Assembly (NCBI RefSeq): GCF_004102725.1
Contig: NZ_LHQS01000002.1
Location: forward strand, 237,877-301,876
Reading direction: 5' to 3'
Source: Methanoculleus taiwanensis
GTDB taxonomy: Archaea; Halobacteriota; Methanomicrobia; Methanomicrobiales; Methanoculleaceae
DNA: 64,000 nt
Made by a program: the position numbers and the translations under genes. This document shows, piece after piece, positions 44,206-54,316 of this stretch. The notes beneath the pieces were generated by a model. It made no database searches and was not told the DNA's origin. It saw only the letters and a program-made list of their open reading frames with translations. Numbering within the stretch: position 1 is the first letter of the stretch; each line of letters starts with the position of its first letter.

Positions 44206-44983
44206 CCAGGTGCTCCTTCACCTGGTGCACCGTGAACTCGCCGTAGTGGAAGACGCTTGCTGCGAGGCAGGCGTCCGCTCTCCCTGCGGTAAATCCGTCG
44301 TAGAAGTGGTCGAGGGTGCCGACCCCGCCGCTTGCGATGACCGGGATGCCGACCCTGCCCGAGATGGCGGAGGTGATCGGAATATCAAACCCGTTCTTCG
44401 TCCCGTCGGTCTCCATACTCGTGAGGAGGATCTCTCCGGCACCGCGGCTTTCCGCCTCTTCTGCCCATGCGATAGCATCGATGCCGGTCGGCTTGCTGCC
44501 GCCGTAGATGACGACTTCATACCAGCACTCCCGGCCGTCCGGCAGTCCGACGATATTTCTCTCCGGCGATAGCTCGAAGTTTCGCCGCACGTCCATGGCG
44601 ACGACGATGCACTGGGTGCCAAAGCGCTCCGCTCCCCTGCTGATCAGGGTCGGATCCTGAACGGCGCTCGTGTTGATGCTCACCTTGTCGGCGCCGGCAC
44701 GGAGGATCTGCTGCATATCGTCAAGGGCACGGATACCCCCGCCGACGGTGAGGGGGAGGAAGAGCTGATCGGCGGCCCGCTGGACGACATCGATGATCGT
44801 ACCCCGCTGTTCCTTCGACGCGGTGATGTCGAGGAAGACGACTTCGTCCGCCCCCTGTTCGTTGTACCGCTGCGCAAGCTCGACGGGATCGCCTGCATCC
44901 CGGAGATTCAGGAAGTTGGTGCCCTTGACCACACGGCCGTCCTTGAGATCCAGGCAGGGGATGATCCGCTTTGTCAGAACCAT
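44177..44983 (-). CDS. hisF: Imidazole glycerol phosphate synthase subunit HisF
   Basis: HisF (268 residues) is the cyclase subunit in histidine synthesis, making imidazole glycerol phosphate and AICAR from PRFAR and ammonia supplied by HisH. The TIM barrel carries the catalytic Asp pair in [17 protein letters not shown] and [18 protein letters not shown], plus the phosphate sites [10 protein letters not shown] and [13 protein letters not shown]. It is a lone his gene here, convergent with pheT. Confidence 0.95.
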   Translation of the reverse strand: MVLTKRIIPCLDLKDGRVVKGTNFLNLRDAGDPVELAQRYNEQGADEVVFLDITASKEQRGTIIDVVQRAADQLFLPLTVGGGIRALDDMQQILRAGADKVSINTSAVQDPTLISRGAERFGTQCIVVAMDVRRNFELSPERNIVGLPDGRECWYEVVIYGGSKPTGIDAIAWAEEAESRGAGEILLTSMETDGTKNGFDIPITSAISGRVGIPVIASGGVGTLDHFYDGFTAGRADACLAASVFHYGEFTVHQVKEHLATRGIPVRL

Positions 44984-45047
44984 GGATACTGGTGGGATGA
45001 GGGACGTCTTGATGGTTTCCGAAACGCGGGGCTTCCGATGGATGGGG

Positions 45048-45124
45048 ATTTAAGTACTGCGACGGGGAACCTTTATGGACGATCGGATGGGGTGCTTTTC
45101 ACCCCATCGTTACAGGTGCTTTTC
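45048..45124 (+). promoter_or_regulatory. ahcY leader hairpin with duplicated ribosome-site element
   Basis: A TATA-like ATTTAAGTA lies at about 45047-45055. Downstream is the hairpin GATGGGGTG-CTTTT-CACCCCATC (45086-45108). The sequence GGTGCTTTTCA in its core (45091-45101) is repeated at 45116-45126, where it includes the ribosome-binding GGTG and the start codon. The CACC of the right arm could therefore pair either with its own left arm or with the ribosome site. This resembles a translational switch or a pair of operator half-sites. Confidence 0.55.
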
Positions 45125-46351
45125 ATGAACTCGGGAGACAAGAAGATAACGTGGGCACGGCAGTACATGCCGGTGCTCTCATCCATCAGGGAGCGGTTCG
45201 AGCGTGAACAACCCTTCGCCGGCATGACGATCGGCATGGCGCTTCACGTCGAGGCAAAGACGGCGGTGCTCGTCGAGACGCTGGCGGCCGGCGGTGCGGA
45301 GGTGCACATCACCGGTTGTAATCCCCTCTCGACCCAGGACGACGTCGCGGCTGCGCTCAACGAACGGCCGAATATTCACTGCTATGCAAAGAGGGCGTGC
45401 AGTGTCGAGGAGTACTACGCCGCCATCGACCGGGTGCTCGATGCAAAGCCCGCTGTCACCATCGACGACGGGATGGATCTCATCCACCGCATTCACACGG
45501 GACGGCGGGAACTCCTGGAGTCGATCGTCGGCGGTTGCGAGGAGACGACGACCGGTATCCACCGCCTCCGGGCGATGGCAAATGAGGGCAAACTCGAGTT
45601 TCCCGTTATCGCCGTCAACGACACGCCGATGAAGCGGTTCTTCGACAATGTCCACGGCACCGGCGAGAGCTCGCTCACCGCCATCATGACGACGACGAAC
45701 GTCCTGATTGCGGGCAAGCACCTCGTCGTCGCGGGTTACGGCTACTGCGGGCGTGGTCTTGCAGAGAAGGCGAGCGGCCTTGGAGCGCGGGTCATCGTCA
45801 CCGAGGTCGACCCGCGGCGGGCACTGCAGGCGCATATGGACGGGTTTGCCGTCATGACGATGGACGAGGCGGCAGCGCTCGGCGACATCTTCGTCACCAC
45901 GACCGGGAATGCGGGCATCATTACGCACCGCCACTTCCCGACGATGAAGAGCGGTGCAATCCTCTCGAACGCCGGCCACTTCAACGTCGAACTTGAGGTC
46001 GACTGGCTCGAGGAGCATGCGGATGCGGTCGAGCGGCGGGACGGTATCGACTCCTACACGATCGGCGGCAAGACCATTCACGTCCTCGCCGAGGGGCGGC
46101 TCGTCAATCTCGCCGTCCCGAAGGGGATGGGACACCCCATCGAGGTTATGGACTTAAGTTTTGCCGTTCAGGCACTCAGCGCCGAATATATCGCCAAAAT
46201 CGGCAGCACCCTCCCCGGCGGCGTCTACGACGTGCCGAACGAGATGGACGAACGGATCGCAAGCCTCAAACTGGCCGCACTCGGGATCACGATCGATACC
46301 CTGACCGAGGAGCAGGTCACCTATATGACGAGCTGGGATATCGGCACGTAA
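45125..46351 (+). CDS. ahcY: S-adenosylhomocysteine hydrolase (adenosylhomocysteinase)
   Basis: A 408-residue enzyme that cleaves (or S-inosyl-type relatives that cleave) the product of SAM-dependent methylation. Motifs are GMALHVEAKTAVLVETL, HGTGESS, the NAD Rossmann motif VAGYGYCGRGLAEKASGLGA and SNAGHFNVELEVDWL. ATG at 45125 follows AGGTG at good distance; an upstream in-frame ATG would include the leader hairpin. In some methanogens this family prefers S-inosylhomocysteine, which cannot be decided here. Confidence 0.93.
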   Translation: MNSGDKKITWARQYMPVLSSIRERFEREQPFAGMTIGMALHVEAKTAVLVETLAAGGAEVHITGCNPLSTQDDVAAALNERPNIHCYAKRACSVEEYYAAIDRVLDAKPAVTIDDGMDLIHRIHTGRRELLESIVGGCEETTTGIHRLRAMANEGKLEFPVIAVNDTPMKRFFDNVHGTGESSLTAIMTTTNVLIAGKHLVVAGYGYCGRGLAEKASGLGARVIVTEVDPRRALQAHMDGFAVMTMDEAAALGDIFVTTTGNAGIITHRHFPTMKSGAILSNAGHFNVELEVDWLEEHADAVERRDGIDSYTIGGKTIHVLAEGRLVNLAVPKGMGHPIEVMDLSFAVQALSAEYIAKIGSTLPGGVYDVPNEMDERIASLKLAALGITIDTLTEEQVTYMTSWDIGT

Positions 46352-46386
46352 TGATACTGTCCTCAGCCCGTTTTAGGATATAACCC

Positions 46387-46400
46387 TTTTCCTGTTTTTT
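46387..46400 (+). terminator. Oligo-T terminator after ahcY
   Basis: Two T runs (four and six T) begin about 35 bases after the ahcY stop and before the nif promoter, so ahcY and nif are separate transcripts. Confidence 0.5.
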
Positions 46401-46502
46401 AGTGTCGTATCCCCCCACCACCTTCCCTGAATAGTTGTTCTGCTCCGCCACCTTCGTCCGCTTTATGCCTGGCGGGTTTCATCTCTCTGCACTTAAGTTA
46501 AA

Positions 46503-46510
46503 TTTATATA
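46503..46510 (+). promoter_or_regulatory. TATA box of the nif operon
   Basis: TTTATATA in an AT-rich context, about 80 bases before the nifH ATG. The NrpR-type operator begins six bases further on, which places it between the TATA box and the expected start site. Confidence 0.75.
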
Positions 46511-46515
46511 TTGTT

Positions 46516-46533
46516 GGAAGGAAGTTTCCTTCC
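46516..46533 (+). promoter_or_regulatory. NrpR-type nif operator, two overlapping copies
   Basis: The perfect palindrome GGAAGGAAGTTTCCTTCC contains the methanogen nif operator GGAA-N6-TTCC twice, starting at bases 1 and 5. NrpR of Methanococcus binds this motif and represses nif when nitrogen is plentiful; 2-oxoglutarate relieves it. The position just after the TATA box suits blocking RNA polymerase. Confidence 0.8.
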
Positions 46534-46537
46534 GTAA

Positions 46538-47413
<876 letters not shown>

Positions 47414-47435
47414 TACCAGATAGGATGTGAAGTAG

Positions 47436-47762
47436 ATGCAGTTCGTACGAGCGATAGTCCGGCCGGAAAAGAAGGACGAAGTCCTTGAAAACCTGTCTGC
47501 AGGAGGATTCAACGCCGCGACGGTTGTCGACGTCGTAGGCCGCGGCAAGCAGAAGGGCATCAGGATGGGGGACGTCTACTACGACGAGATCCCGAAATCC
47601 CTCATTCTCGTCGCGATAGAGGACGGGGATCGAGACAGGATCGTGGACATAATCCTGAAGACTGCCAAAACCGGCCAGAGCGGCAACTTCGGCGACGGAA
47701 AGATCTTCATCAGTCCCGTGGCAGAGGCGTACACCGTGTCGACGGGGAGCAAAGGCCTGTGA
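47436..47762 (+). CDS. nifI1: Nitrogen regulatory PII-like protein NifI1
   Basis: A 108-residue PII-family protein encoded between nifH and nifD, the methanogen-specific place for NifI1. The start MQFVRAIVRPEKKDEVLENL and the PII signature region IFISPVAEAYTVSTG are present; the T-loop is short (RGKQKGIRMGDVYYDEIPK). With NifI2 it inhibits nitrogenase directly in response to ammonium, relieved by 2-oxoglutarate and ATP. Confidence 0.94.
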   Translation: MQFVRAIVRPEKKDEVLENLSAGGFNAATVVDVVGRGKQKGIRMGDVYYDEIPKSLILVAIEDGDRDRIVDIILKTAKTGQSGNFGDGKIFISPVAEAYTVSTGSKGL

Positions 47763-47777
47763 ACCGGTGGTGCTGAA

Positions 47778-48197
47778 ATGAAAGAGATTATGGCCATCGT
47801 GCGGATGAAAAAGACCGGTGCGACGAAACGGGCCCTGATCGAGGCAGGCGTCGCTGGTTTTACCGCCGTCAAAGCGATGGGCAGAGGAAAACTGCTGCCG
47901 GATGAGGAGATAAACATCCCCTGCAAGGAGAAACTCATGGGGATGGCCGCTACTGACGTCATCGACAGGGAGGAATCCGAAGAGCAGGTCGTCGCGTTCC
48001 TCGACGATAAAACGATGTTTCCGCGGCGGTTGTTCACCATCCTCGCCTACGACGAGGACGTACCGCGGATTGTTGAAGCGATAATCAAAGCCAACCGCAC
48101 GGAGCGCGGTGCAGGCGACGGGAAGATCTTCGTAACGCCCGTAAATGATGTAGTCCGTGTCCGCACGGGCGAATCCGGTGACGCTGCAATCTGGTGA
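47778..48197 (+). CDS. nifI2: Nitrogen regulatory PII-like protein NifI2
   Basis: A 139-residue PII-family protein with a long T-loop insertion (residues about 37-80, including LLPDEEINIPCKEKLMGMAA), typical of NifI2, and C-terminal GDGKIFVTPVNDVVRVRTGE. It forms a hetero-complex with NifI1 for ammonium switch-off of NifDK. Fifteen bases separate the two genes. Confidence 0.94.
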   Translation: MKEIMAIVRMKKTGATKRALIEAGVAGFTAVKAMGRGKLLPDEEINIPCKEKLMGMAATDVIDREESEEQVVAFLDDKTMFPRRLFTILAYDEDVPRIVEAIIKANRTERGAGDGKIFVTPVNDVVRVRTGESGDAAIW

Positions 48198-48219
48198 GAA
48201 CTTTCAGGAGCTACAACAC

Positions 48220-49833
48220 ATGACGATGACGGACGTAAACATCGACGAGATACTGGCGCCAATGCCGGACAAAGTAAAAAAGAACCGGAGGAAACACATC
48301 GTCAAAAAGGATGCATCCGCCGGTTGCCGCCCACAGATCGAGGCAAACACAAGGACGGTTCCCGGTATCATAACGCAGCGGGGATGCAGCTATGCCGGGT
48401 GCAAGGGCGTGGTCGTCGGGCCGATCAAGGATATGCTCACGATCACCCACGGCCCGATCGGGTGCGCGTACTACAGCTGGGGAACACGGCGGAACAAGGC
48501 ACGGACCGACGACAGTACTCCTCCGGATCAGATCTACTCGACGATGTGCTTCTCGACCGACATGCAGGAGAGCGACATCGTCTTTGGCGGCGAGAAGAAG
48601 CTTGCGAAGATGATCGACGAGGTCGTGGAGATCTTCCACCCGAGGGCCATCAACATCTGTGCGACATGCCCGATCGGGCTTATCGGCGATGATCTCGGTG
48701 CCGTTTCAAAAGCGGCAGAGGAGCGGCACGGGATTCCGATAATCCATTATAACTGCGAGGGCTATAAGGGAGTCAGCCAGTCGGCCGGCCACCATATCGC
48801 CAACAATCAGATCATGGAACGCATGATCGGGACCGGTACCGAGAAGGTGGACGGGAAATACGTCCTCAACTTCCTTGGGGAGTACAACATCGGTGGAGAC
48901 GCATGGGAGATCGAGAGAGTCCTCGAGGAGATCGGATATACAGTAGGTTCGACCCTTACCGGCGATTCGGCCTATGCAACCATCAAGAACATGCATACGG
49001 CCCACTTAAACCTCGTCCAGTGCCACCGTTCGATCAACTACATCGCCGAGATGATGGAGACGAAGTACGGCATTCCCTGGCTGAAGGTGAACTTCATCGG
49101 TATCGATGCGACGATTGATACGCTCCGCGATATCGCACAGTGTTTCGGCGACAAAGAACTGATAGCGAGAACCGAACTCGTCATTGAGCGCGAACTTGCT
49201 GCAGTCACACCGGAGATCGAGCGATACCAAAAGATCTGCAGGGGCAAGACTGCCTTTATCTTCGTCGGCGGGTCGCGCAGCCACCACTACCAGTTCTTGC
49301 TTCGGAATCTCGGTATGGAAGTGATGGTTGCGGGGTACGAGTTCGCCCACCGTGACGACTACGAGGGGCGCGAGGTCATACCGACCATCAAGAGCGATGC
49401 GGACTCGAAGAACATCCCCGAGCTCCATGTCAAACCGGACACCGAGATGTACAGGCCGCCCCACCTGCGCCTGAAGATGTCGCAGGAGAAGTACGACGAG
49501 CTGGTCGCATCCGGCGTCCTCAACGAGTACAGGGGAATGTACCCGGACATGGTAAACGGCGGGATCATGATCGACGACGCCAACCACTTCGAGACCGAAG
49601 AACTGGTCAAGGTCTTCAAGCCGGATCTCATATTCACCGGCATCAAGGACAAGTACGTCACGCACAAGATGGGCCTCCCCTCAAAGCAGATACACTCGTA
49701 CGATTACAGCGGTCCTTACACCTGCTTTAGAGGTGCGGTAACCTTTGCAAAGGACGTAGCGCATTCGCTCTCCACACCCGCATGGAAGATGATCACCCCG
49801 CCCTGGGAACAGAGCATAACCGAACAGAGGTGA
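48220..49833 (+). CDS. nifD: Nitrogenase molybdenum-iron protein alpha chain
   Basis: NifD (537 residues). P-cluster cysteines lie in QRGCSYAGCKGV, HGPIGCAYYSW and CATCPIGLIGDD; the FeMo-cofactor Cys is in LVQCHRSINYI and the cofactor His in HSYDYSGPY. An insertion of about 50 residues before GGIMIDDANHF is of the kind seen in clostridial and methanogen NifD. Motif pattern favours the Mo enzyme, and no anfG/vnfG delta subunit gene is present. ATG at 48220 has CAGGAG upstream. Confidence 0.95.
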   Translation: MTMTDVNIDEILAPMPDKVKKNRRKHIVKKDASAGCRPQIEANTRTVPGIITQRGCSYAGCKGVVVGPIKDMLTITHGPIGCAYYSWGTRRNKARTDDSTPPDQIYSTMCFSTDMQESDIVFGGEKKLAKMIDEVVEIFHPRAINICATCPIGLIGDDLGAVSKAAEERHGIPIIHYNCEGYKGVSQSAGHHIANNQIMERMIGTGTEKVDGKYVLNFLGEYNIGGDAWEIERVLEEIGYTVGSTLTGDSAYATIKNMHTAHLNLVQCHRSINYIAEMMETKYGIPWLKVNFIGIDATIDTLRDIAQCFGDKELIARTELVIERELAAVTPEIERYQKICRGKTAFIFVGGSRSHHYQFLLRNLGMEVMVAGYEFAHRDDYEGREVIPTIKSDADSKNIPELHVKPDTEMYRPPHLRLKMSQEKYDELVASGVLNEYRGMYPDMVNGGIMIDDANHFETEELVKVFKPDLIFTGIKDKYVTHKMGLPSKQIHSYDYSGPYTCFRGAVTFAKDVAHSLSTPAWKMITPPWEQSITEQR

Positions 49834-49840
49834 CAGAGCG

Positions 49841-51217
49841 ATGCTCGAATGCACACCAAAAGAGCCTCTCCCCAAAGATGCACGCACGACAGGAAGTATC
49901 AACCCGATAAAGACGTGTCAGCCGGTCGGTGCACTGTATGCAGCCCTCGGCATCCACGGTTGTCTCCCGCACAGCCACGGGTCGCAGGGGTGCTGTTCGT
50001 ACCACCGGATGGCGTTGTCCAGGCACTTCCACGAGCCTGCGATGGCCTCGACGAGTTCCTTCACCGAAGGGGCGTCAGTATTCGGCGGCGCTGCAAACCT
50101 GAAGACCTCGATAAAGAATGTGTTCGCGATCTACAATCCGGAGATCATCGCAGTCCACACCACGTGCCTCAGCGAGACCATCGGGGACGACATGCCGACC
50201 ATCATCAAGCAGTCGGAGATCCCCGAAGGGAAGTACGTCATCCACGCCAACACACCGAGTTACCATGGTTCGCACGTCACCGGGTTTTCGAACATGTGCA
50301 AGGGGATCGTATCCTACCTTGCAGAGTCGGACGGCAATCCGAAGAAGGAGCGGGCGAACATATTCCCGGGATTTACGAACCCCGGGGATATGCGGGAGAT
50401 CAAGAGGATCGTAACCGAGATGGGTGTCCCCTCGATCATGTATCCCGACACCACGGGCGTGATGGACTCGCCGGTGCGCAAGACCTACGAGATGTTCCCC
50501 CGGGGCGGTGCGACGATCGAGGCGATACAAGACTCGGGCAATTCGAAGATGACCCTCTCGCTCGGCGCATGGTCGTCGGATGAGGCGGCGGCAACTCTCC
50601 AGTCGAAGTGCGGAGTGCCTGGCGTCCCCCTCAGGATCCCGATCGGGGTCAAGGCGACCGACGACCTGATCATGGCGGTGAAGAAAGGGTTCGGGGTAGA
50701 CGTGCCCGAACCCCTCGAAGTCGAGAGAGGGCAGGTCATCGACACCCTGATCGACATCCACTACCAGTACGAAGGGAAGACAGTAGCGGTATTCGGGGAC
50801 CCGGACATCGTGATCCCGCTCGTAGAGTTCCTCATCACGATGGGCATGATACCGAAGTACGTCCTGACGGGAACGCCGGGCGGCAAGTTCGAGAAGATCG
50901 TAAACGGTATGCTCGAAGAAGCGGGTATCGAAGGAAGCAGGGTCAAAGCCGAGGGAGACCTCTTCGATCTCCACCAGTGGATCAAGGAAGAATCGGTGGA
51001 CCTCCTCATCGGCAACGCACACGGCAAGTACATCGCACGCGCCGAGGATATCCCCCTGGTTCGGGTCGGCTTTCCCGTATTCGACCGGGCTGTGCACCCG
51101 TTGATGCCGATCGTCGGCTACCGGGGGTGTCTCCGGCTGATTGAGATGATCAGTAACGTGCTGCTCGATCGCCGTGACCGCGACTGCCTCGACGAAGACT
51201 ACGAACTGATACTGTAA
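49841..51217 (+). CDS. nifK: Nitrogenase molybdenum-iron protein beta chain
   Basis: NifK (458 residues) carries the other P-cluster cysteines, in PIKTCQPVGALYAALG, GSQGCCSYHRM and HTTCLSETIGDD. It is of the short type without the N-terminal extension of Azotobacter NifK. It follows nifD by seven bases and is followed 15 bases later by nifE. Confidence 0.95.
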   Translation: MLECTPKEPLPKDARTTGSINPIKTCQPVGALYAALGIHGCLPHSHGSQGCCSYHRMALSRHFHEPAMASTSSFTEGASVFGGAANLKTSIKNVFAIYNPEIIAVHTTCLSETIGDDMPTIIKQSEIPEGKYVIHANTPSYHGSHVTGFSNMCKGIVSYLAESDGNPKKERANIFPGFTNPGDMREIKRIVTEMGVPSIMYPDTTGVMDSPVRKTYEMFPRGGATIEAIQDSGNSKMTLSLGAWSSDEAAATLQSKCGVPGVPLRIPIGVKATDDLIMAVKKGFGVDVPEPLEVERGQVIDTLIDIHYQYEGKTVAVFGDPDIVIPLVEFLITMGMIPKYVLTGTPGGKFEKIVNGMLEEAGIEGSRVKAEGDLFDLHQWIKEESVDLLIGNAHGKYIARAEDIPLVRVGFPVFDRAVHPLMPIVGYRGCLRLIEMISNVLLDRRDRDCLDEDYELIL

Positions 51218-51232
51218 GATTGGTGAAAAGAC

Positions 51233-52624
51233 ATGGAGAGCGGATGTCCAATGCCTGCCGAGCCTACGGCATGCATTGACGAAAGACAGTTCTCCATCAT
51301 GACCACGGGAAAAAACAAAAGCCGCATTCACTGCGCTGATGACAGTCTGGCCGGGGCCGTGAGCCAGCGTGCCTGCGTATATTCCGGGGCGAGGGTGGTC
51401 TTAAATCCGGTGACGGATGCGGTCCACCTCGTCCACGGGCCTATCGGGTGTGCGGCGTACACGTGGGATATCCGCGGCAGTCTGTCCAGTGGCTCGGAGA
51501 TGTTTCGGCAGAGTTTTTCCACCGACTTGAAAGAGAGGGACGTGGTCTTTGGTGGAGAGGCGAAACTTATCGCCTGTATCGACGAAGCCGTCGAGAAGTA
51601 TAATCCTCCGGCGATATTCGTCTACGCAACCTGCGTCGTCGGATTGATCGGCGACGACATCGTTGCCGTCTGCAAGGAAGCGTCGCAGAGACACGGCATT
51701 GACGTTATCCCGGTGGAGTCCAGCGGCTTTATCTCGGGAAACAAGATCGTCGGCTATCGGGCGGCAGGGGAAGCCCTGCTCACGTTGATCCGCCCGAAAG
51801 ACGGAGCGGTCGTGGAAAAAACGCGCAAGATCAATTTCCTTGGGGAATACAACCTGGGCGGCGAGAAGTGGCTCGTCGAGCGCTACCTCCGGGAGATGGG
51901 CATCGAGATCAATGTGGCCTTCACCGGGGACTCGACCGTTGCAGCCCTGAAGAGGGCGCCCGGAGCATGCTTAAACCTGGTGCAGTGCAGCGGTTCCATG
52001 CACTGGGTGGCGATGAGTCTGGAGAAAGAGTACGGCATCCCGTACATCGACGTGAACTTCTTCGGCGCGGAGAACACCGCTGAGAGCCTCCGAAAGATCG
52101 CCCGGTTCTACGGAGACGAAGAGATCGTGCACCGGACGGAGGCGCTCATCGAACGAGAGATGGAGAGGGTCAGGCCGGTCATAGAGAAGTACCGGAAGAA
52201 ACTGGCCGGTAAGCGGGCGGCGATCTATGTGGGCGGCGCCTTCAAGGCGCTCGCCATCATCCGCCAGATGCAGGAACTCGGCATGGAGGTCATGTTCACC
52301 GGCACGCAGACCGGCAAGCCGGAAGACTACGAGCAGATCGGCACCATCGTCAGCGAGGGGACGGTCGTGATCGACGACGCGAACCCCGCCGAGATCGAGA
52401 AGTTCCTGCTCGAAAAAGATGTCGATATGATGGCCGGTGGCGTGAAGGAGCGTTTCCTTGCGCACAAACTGGGTGTTGGCTTCGTCGACCACAATCACGA
52501 CCGAAAAGACGGTCTTGCCGGGTTCGACGGAGCGATCCGGTTCGCCCGCGAGGTCTATGCCACCACCTGCTCCCCGGTCTGGGAACGGGTGAAGCAAGAC
52601 CCCTTTGAGGAGGCACAGGAATGA
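51233..52624 (+). CDS. nifE: Nitrogenase cofactor scaffold NifE
   Basis: NifE (463 residues) is a NifD paralogue; with NifN it hosts maturation of the NifB cofactor into FeMo-co. Cys motifs RACVYSGARVVLNPV, HGPIGCAAYTW and YATCVVGLIGDD are kept, but the cofactor His of NifD is replaced (FVDHNHDRK region). The last bases overlap nifN (ATGA). Confidence 0.94.
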   Translation: MESGCPMPAEPTACIDERQFSIMTTGKNKSRIHCADDSLAGAVSQRACVYSGARVVLNPVTDAVHLVHGPIGCAAYTWDIRGSLSSGSEMFRQSFSTDLKERDVVFGGEAKLIACIDEAVEKYNPPAIFVYATCVVGLIGDDIVAVCKEASQRHGIDVIPVESSGFISGNKIVGYRAAGEALLTLIRPKDGAVVEKTRKINFLGEYNLGGEKWLVERYLREMGIEINVAFTGDSTVAALKRAPGACLNLVQCSGSMHWVAMSLEKEYGIPYIDVNFFGAENTAESLRKIARFYGDEEIVHRTEALIEREMERVRPVIEKYRKKLAGKRAAIYVGGAFKALAIIRQMQELGMEVMFTGTQTGKPEDYEQIGTIVSEGTVVIDDANPAEIEKFLLEKDVDMMAGGVKERFLAHKLGVGFVDHNHDRKDGLAGFDGAIRFAREVYATTCSPVWERVKQDPFEEAQE

Positions 52625-54018
52625 CGGAATGGAAGATCACGTCACGGGTAAGGCAGGTCAACGAGAACCAGTGCCACATGTGCATGCCTCTCGGCGGTGT
52701 CCTTGCTCTCCGGGGCGTCGAAGACTCCATCGCACTGGTGCACGGTTCCCAGGGGTGCAGCACCTACATGCGTCTCGCGAACGTAGAGCATTTCAACGAG
52801 CCGATAGACATCGCTTCCTCGTCCTTGAACGAGAAGCAGGCGATCTTCGGAGGGGAGGCGAACCTGAGAAAGGCGCTGGACAACGTTATCCGGGTCTACC
52901 GGCCGAAGGTCATCGGCATCCTGACGAGTTGCCTCGCCGAGACCATGGGCGACGATATCGGGAGGTTCGTCGAGACTTACAAAACTGACCGGGAGATCAG
53001 GGGGCTTGACATCATCCCCATCTCCACGCCGAGTTACAGCGGCACGCACACCGAGGGGTTCTGGGCGACGATGCGGGCGGTCATTGCCTACTATGCCCGA
53101 CCGACCGAGCGCCACCAGGGAGTCAACGTCATCGTCCCCAACATCAGTCCGGCCGATATCAGGGAGATTAAGCGCCTCCTCGACCTGATGGGGCTTGAGT
53201 ATACGCTGCTGCCCGACTACTCCCTGACGCTGGACCGCCCTTTCGGGGGACGCTACAAAAAGATCGCACCGGGCGGCACTCCGGCCGCCGAGATTGCACG
53301 CATGAGCGGGGCACGGGCCACCATCCAGTTCGGGTTCACCTGCCCGGAGAAGTTCTCCCCCGGCCACTTCCTGGAGCAGCGGTTCGGCGTCCCGCTGATC
53401 AACCTCCCGCTCCCCGTCGGCCTCGACGGCACTGACTTGTTTGTCAGGACTTTGAGGGAGATCAGCGAGCAGGCCGTGCCCGGGAGCATCAGGCTCGAGC
53501 GGGGATGGCTCTGCGACGCGATGGCCGACGCCCATAAGATCAACGCGTCGGCGCGACCGGTCATCTACGGCGAACCCGAACTGGTCTATGCCCTGGCAAA
53601 ACTCTGTCTGGAAAACGGTTCGGTTCCTGCCGTCATTGCCAGCGGAACACAGAACAGCGGCCTTGCCGGGTTACTGCAGCCGCTGCTCGAGGGCGCGCTG
53701 GAAGAAACGGTCGTCCTCGAAGAAGCGGACTTCGTGACGATCGAGGATGCAGCAGTGCGGACGTCGGCGAACCTTGCCGTCGGCCACTCGGGCGGCAGGT
53801 ACCTGACCGAACGGCAGGGGATCCCCGGACTTCGGGTGGGCTACCCCGTCCACGACCGGGTGGGCGGACAGAGAATCCTGTCGGTCGGCTATACGGGCAG
53901 CCTTGCCTTTCTCGACCGTTTTACCAACACTCTGCTGGAAGCAAAGCATAGCTCCTACCGCAGACTCCGGAAAGAAGAGTTACTCAGCGAAAGAGGTGTA
54001 TCCAATGCAAAAGCCTGA
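52621..54018 (+). CDS. nifN: Nitrogenase cofactor scaffold NifN
   Basis: NifN (465 residues) is a NifK paralogue that pairs with NifE. The N-terminal region NQCHMCMPLGGVLALRG, HGSQGCSTYMRL and TSCLAETMGDD correspond to NifK motifs. It is not fused to a NifB or NifX domain. Its end overlaps the next start by 14 bp. Confidence 0.94.
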   Translation: MTEWKITSRVRQVNENQCHMCMPLGGVLALRGVEDSIALVHGSQGCSTYMRLANVEHFNEPIDIASSSLNEKQAIFGGEANLRKALDNVIRVYRPKVIGILTSCLAETMGDDIGRFVETYKTDREIRGLDIIPISTPSYSGTHTEGFWATMRAVIAYYARPTERHQGVNVIVPNISPADIREIKRLLDLMGLEYTLLPDYSLTLDRPFGGRYKKIAPGGTPAAEIARMSGARATIQFGFTCPEKFSPGHFLEQRFGVPLINLPLPVGLDGTDLFVRTLREISEQAVPGSIRLERGWLCDAMADAHKINASARPVIYGEPELVYALAKLCLENGSVPAVIASGTQNSGLAGLLQPLLEGALEETVVLEEADFVTIEDAAVRTSANLAVGHSGGRYLTERQGIPGLRVGYPVHDRVGGQRILSVGYTGSLAFLDRFTNTLLEAKHSSYRRLRKEELLSERGVSNAKA

Positions 54019-54313
54019 ACGTCACATTTTCATCTGCACAAGTTCGCGTCCGAACGGTCAGCAGAAGGGATTCTGCCATTCCAAGGACGGTGTGGCCGTC
54101 ATGATGAAGTTCGTGGAAGAGATTGAAGAACGCGAGCTCGGCGGCGAGGTGTTCATCAGCAACACCGGCTGTTTCGGCATCTGTGAAAAGGGGCCGATCG
54201 TCGTGGTGTACCCGGAGAACGTCTGGTACGGGTCGGTCACGCCGGGCGACGTCGAGGAGATCCTCGATGAGCATATCGAAGGCGGCAATGTCGTGGAACG
54301 TCTGGTGATCTAA
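54005..54313 (+). CDS. Thioredoxin-like [2Fe-2S] ferredoxin in the nif operon
   Basis: A 102-residue protein with cysteines in the pattern CTSSRPNGQQKGFC ... CFGIC, which is that of thioredoxin-fold [2Fe-2S] ferredoxins (clostridial/FdI type found in nif clusters). The gene overlaps nifN by 14 bp and precedes the AnfO-family gene by three bases, so it is part of the operon. It probably donates electrons in nitrogenase cofactor maturation or catalysis. Confidence 0.82.
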   Translation: MQKPERHIFICTSSRPNGQQKGFCHSKDGVAVMMKFVEEIEERELGGEVFISNTGCFGICEKGPIVVVYPENVWYGSVTPGDVEEILDEHIEGGNVVERLVI

Positions 54314-54316
54314 GGC

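Noticed and set aside
48220..51217. Possibility that nifDK is a V- or Fe-only nitrogenase because an AnfO-family gene follows
   Set aside because: No delta subunit gene lies between D and K, nifEN follow directly, and the cofactor motifs are of the NifD type.
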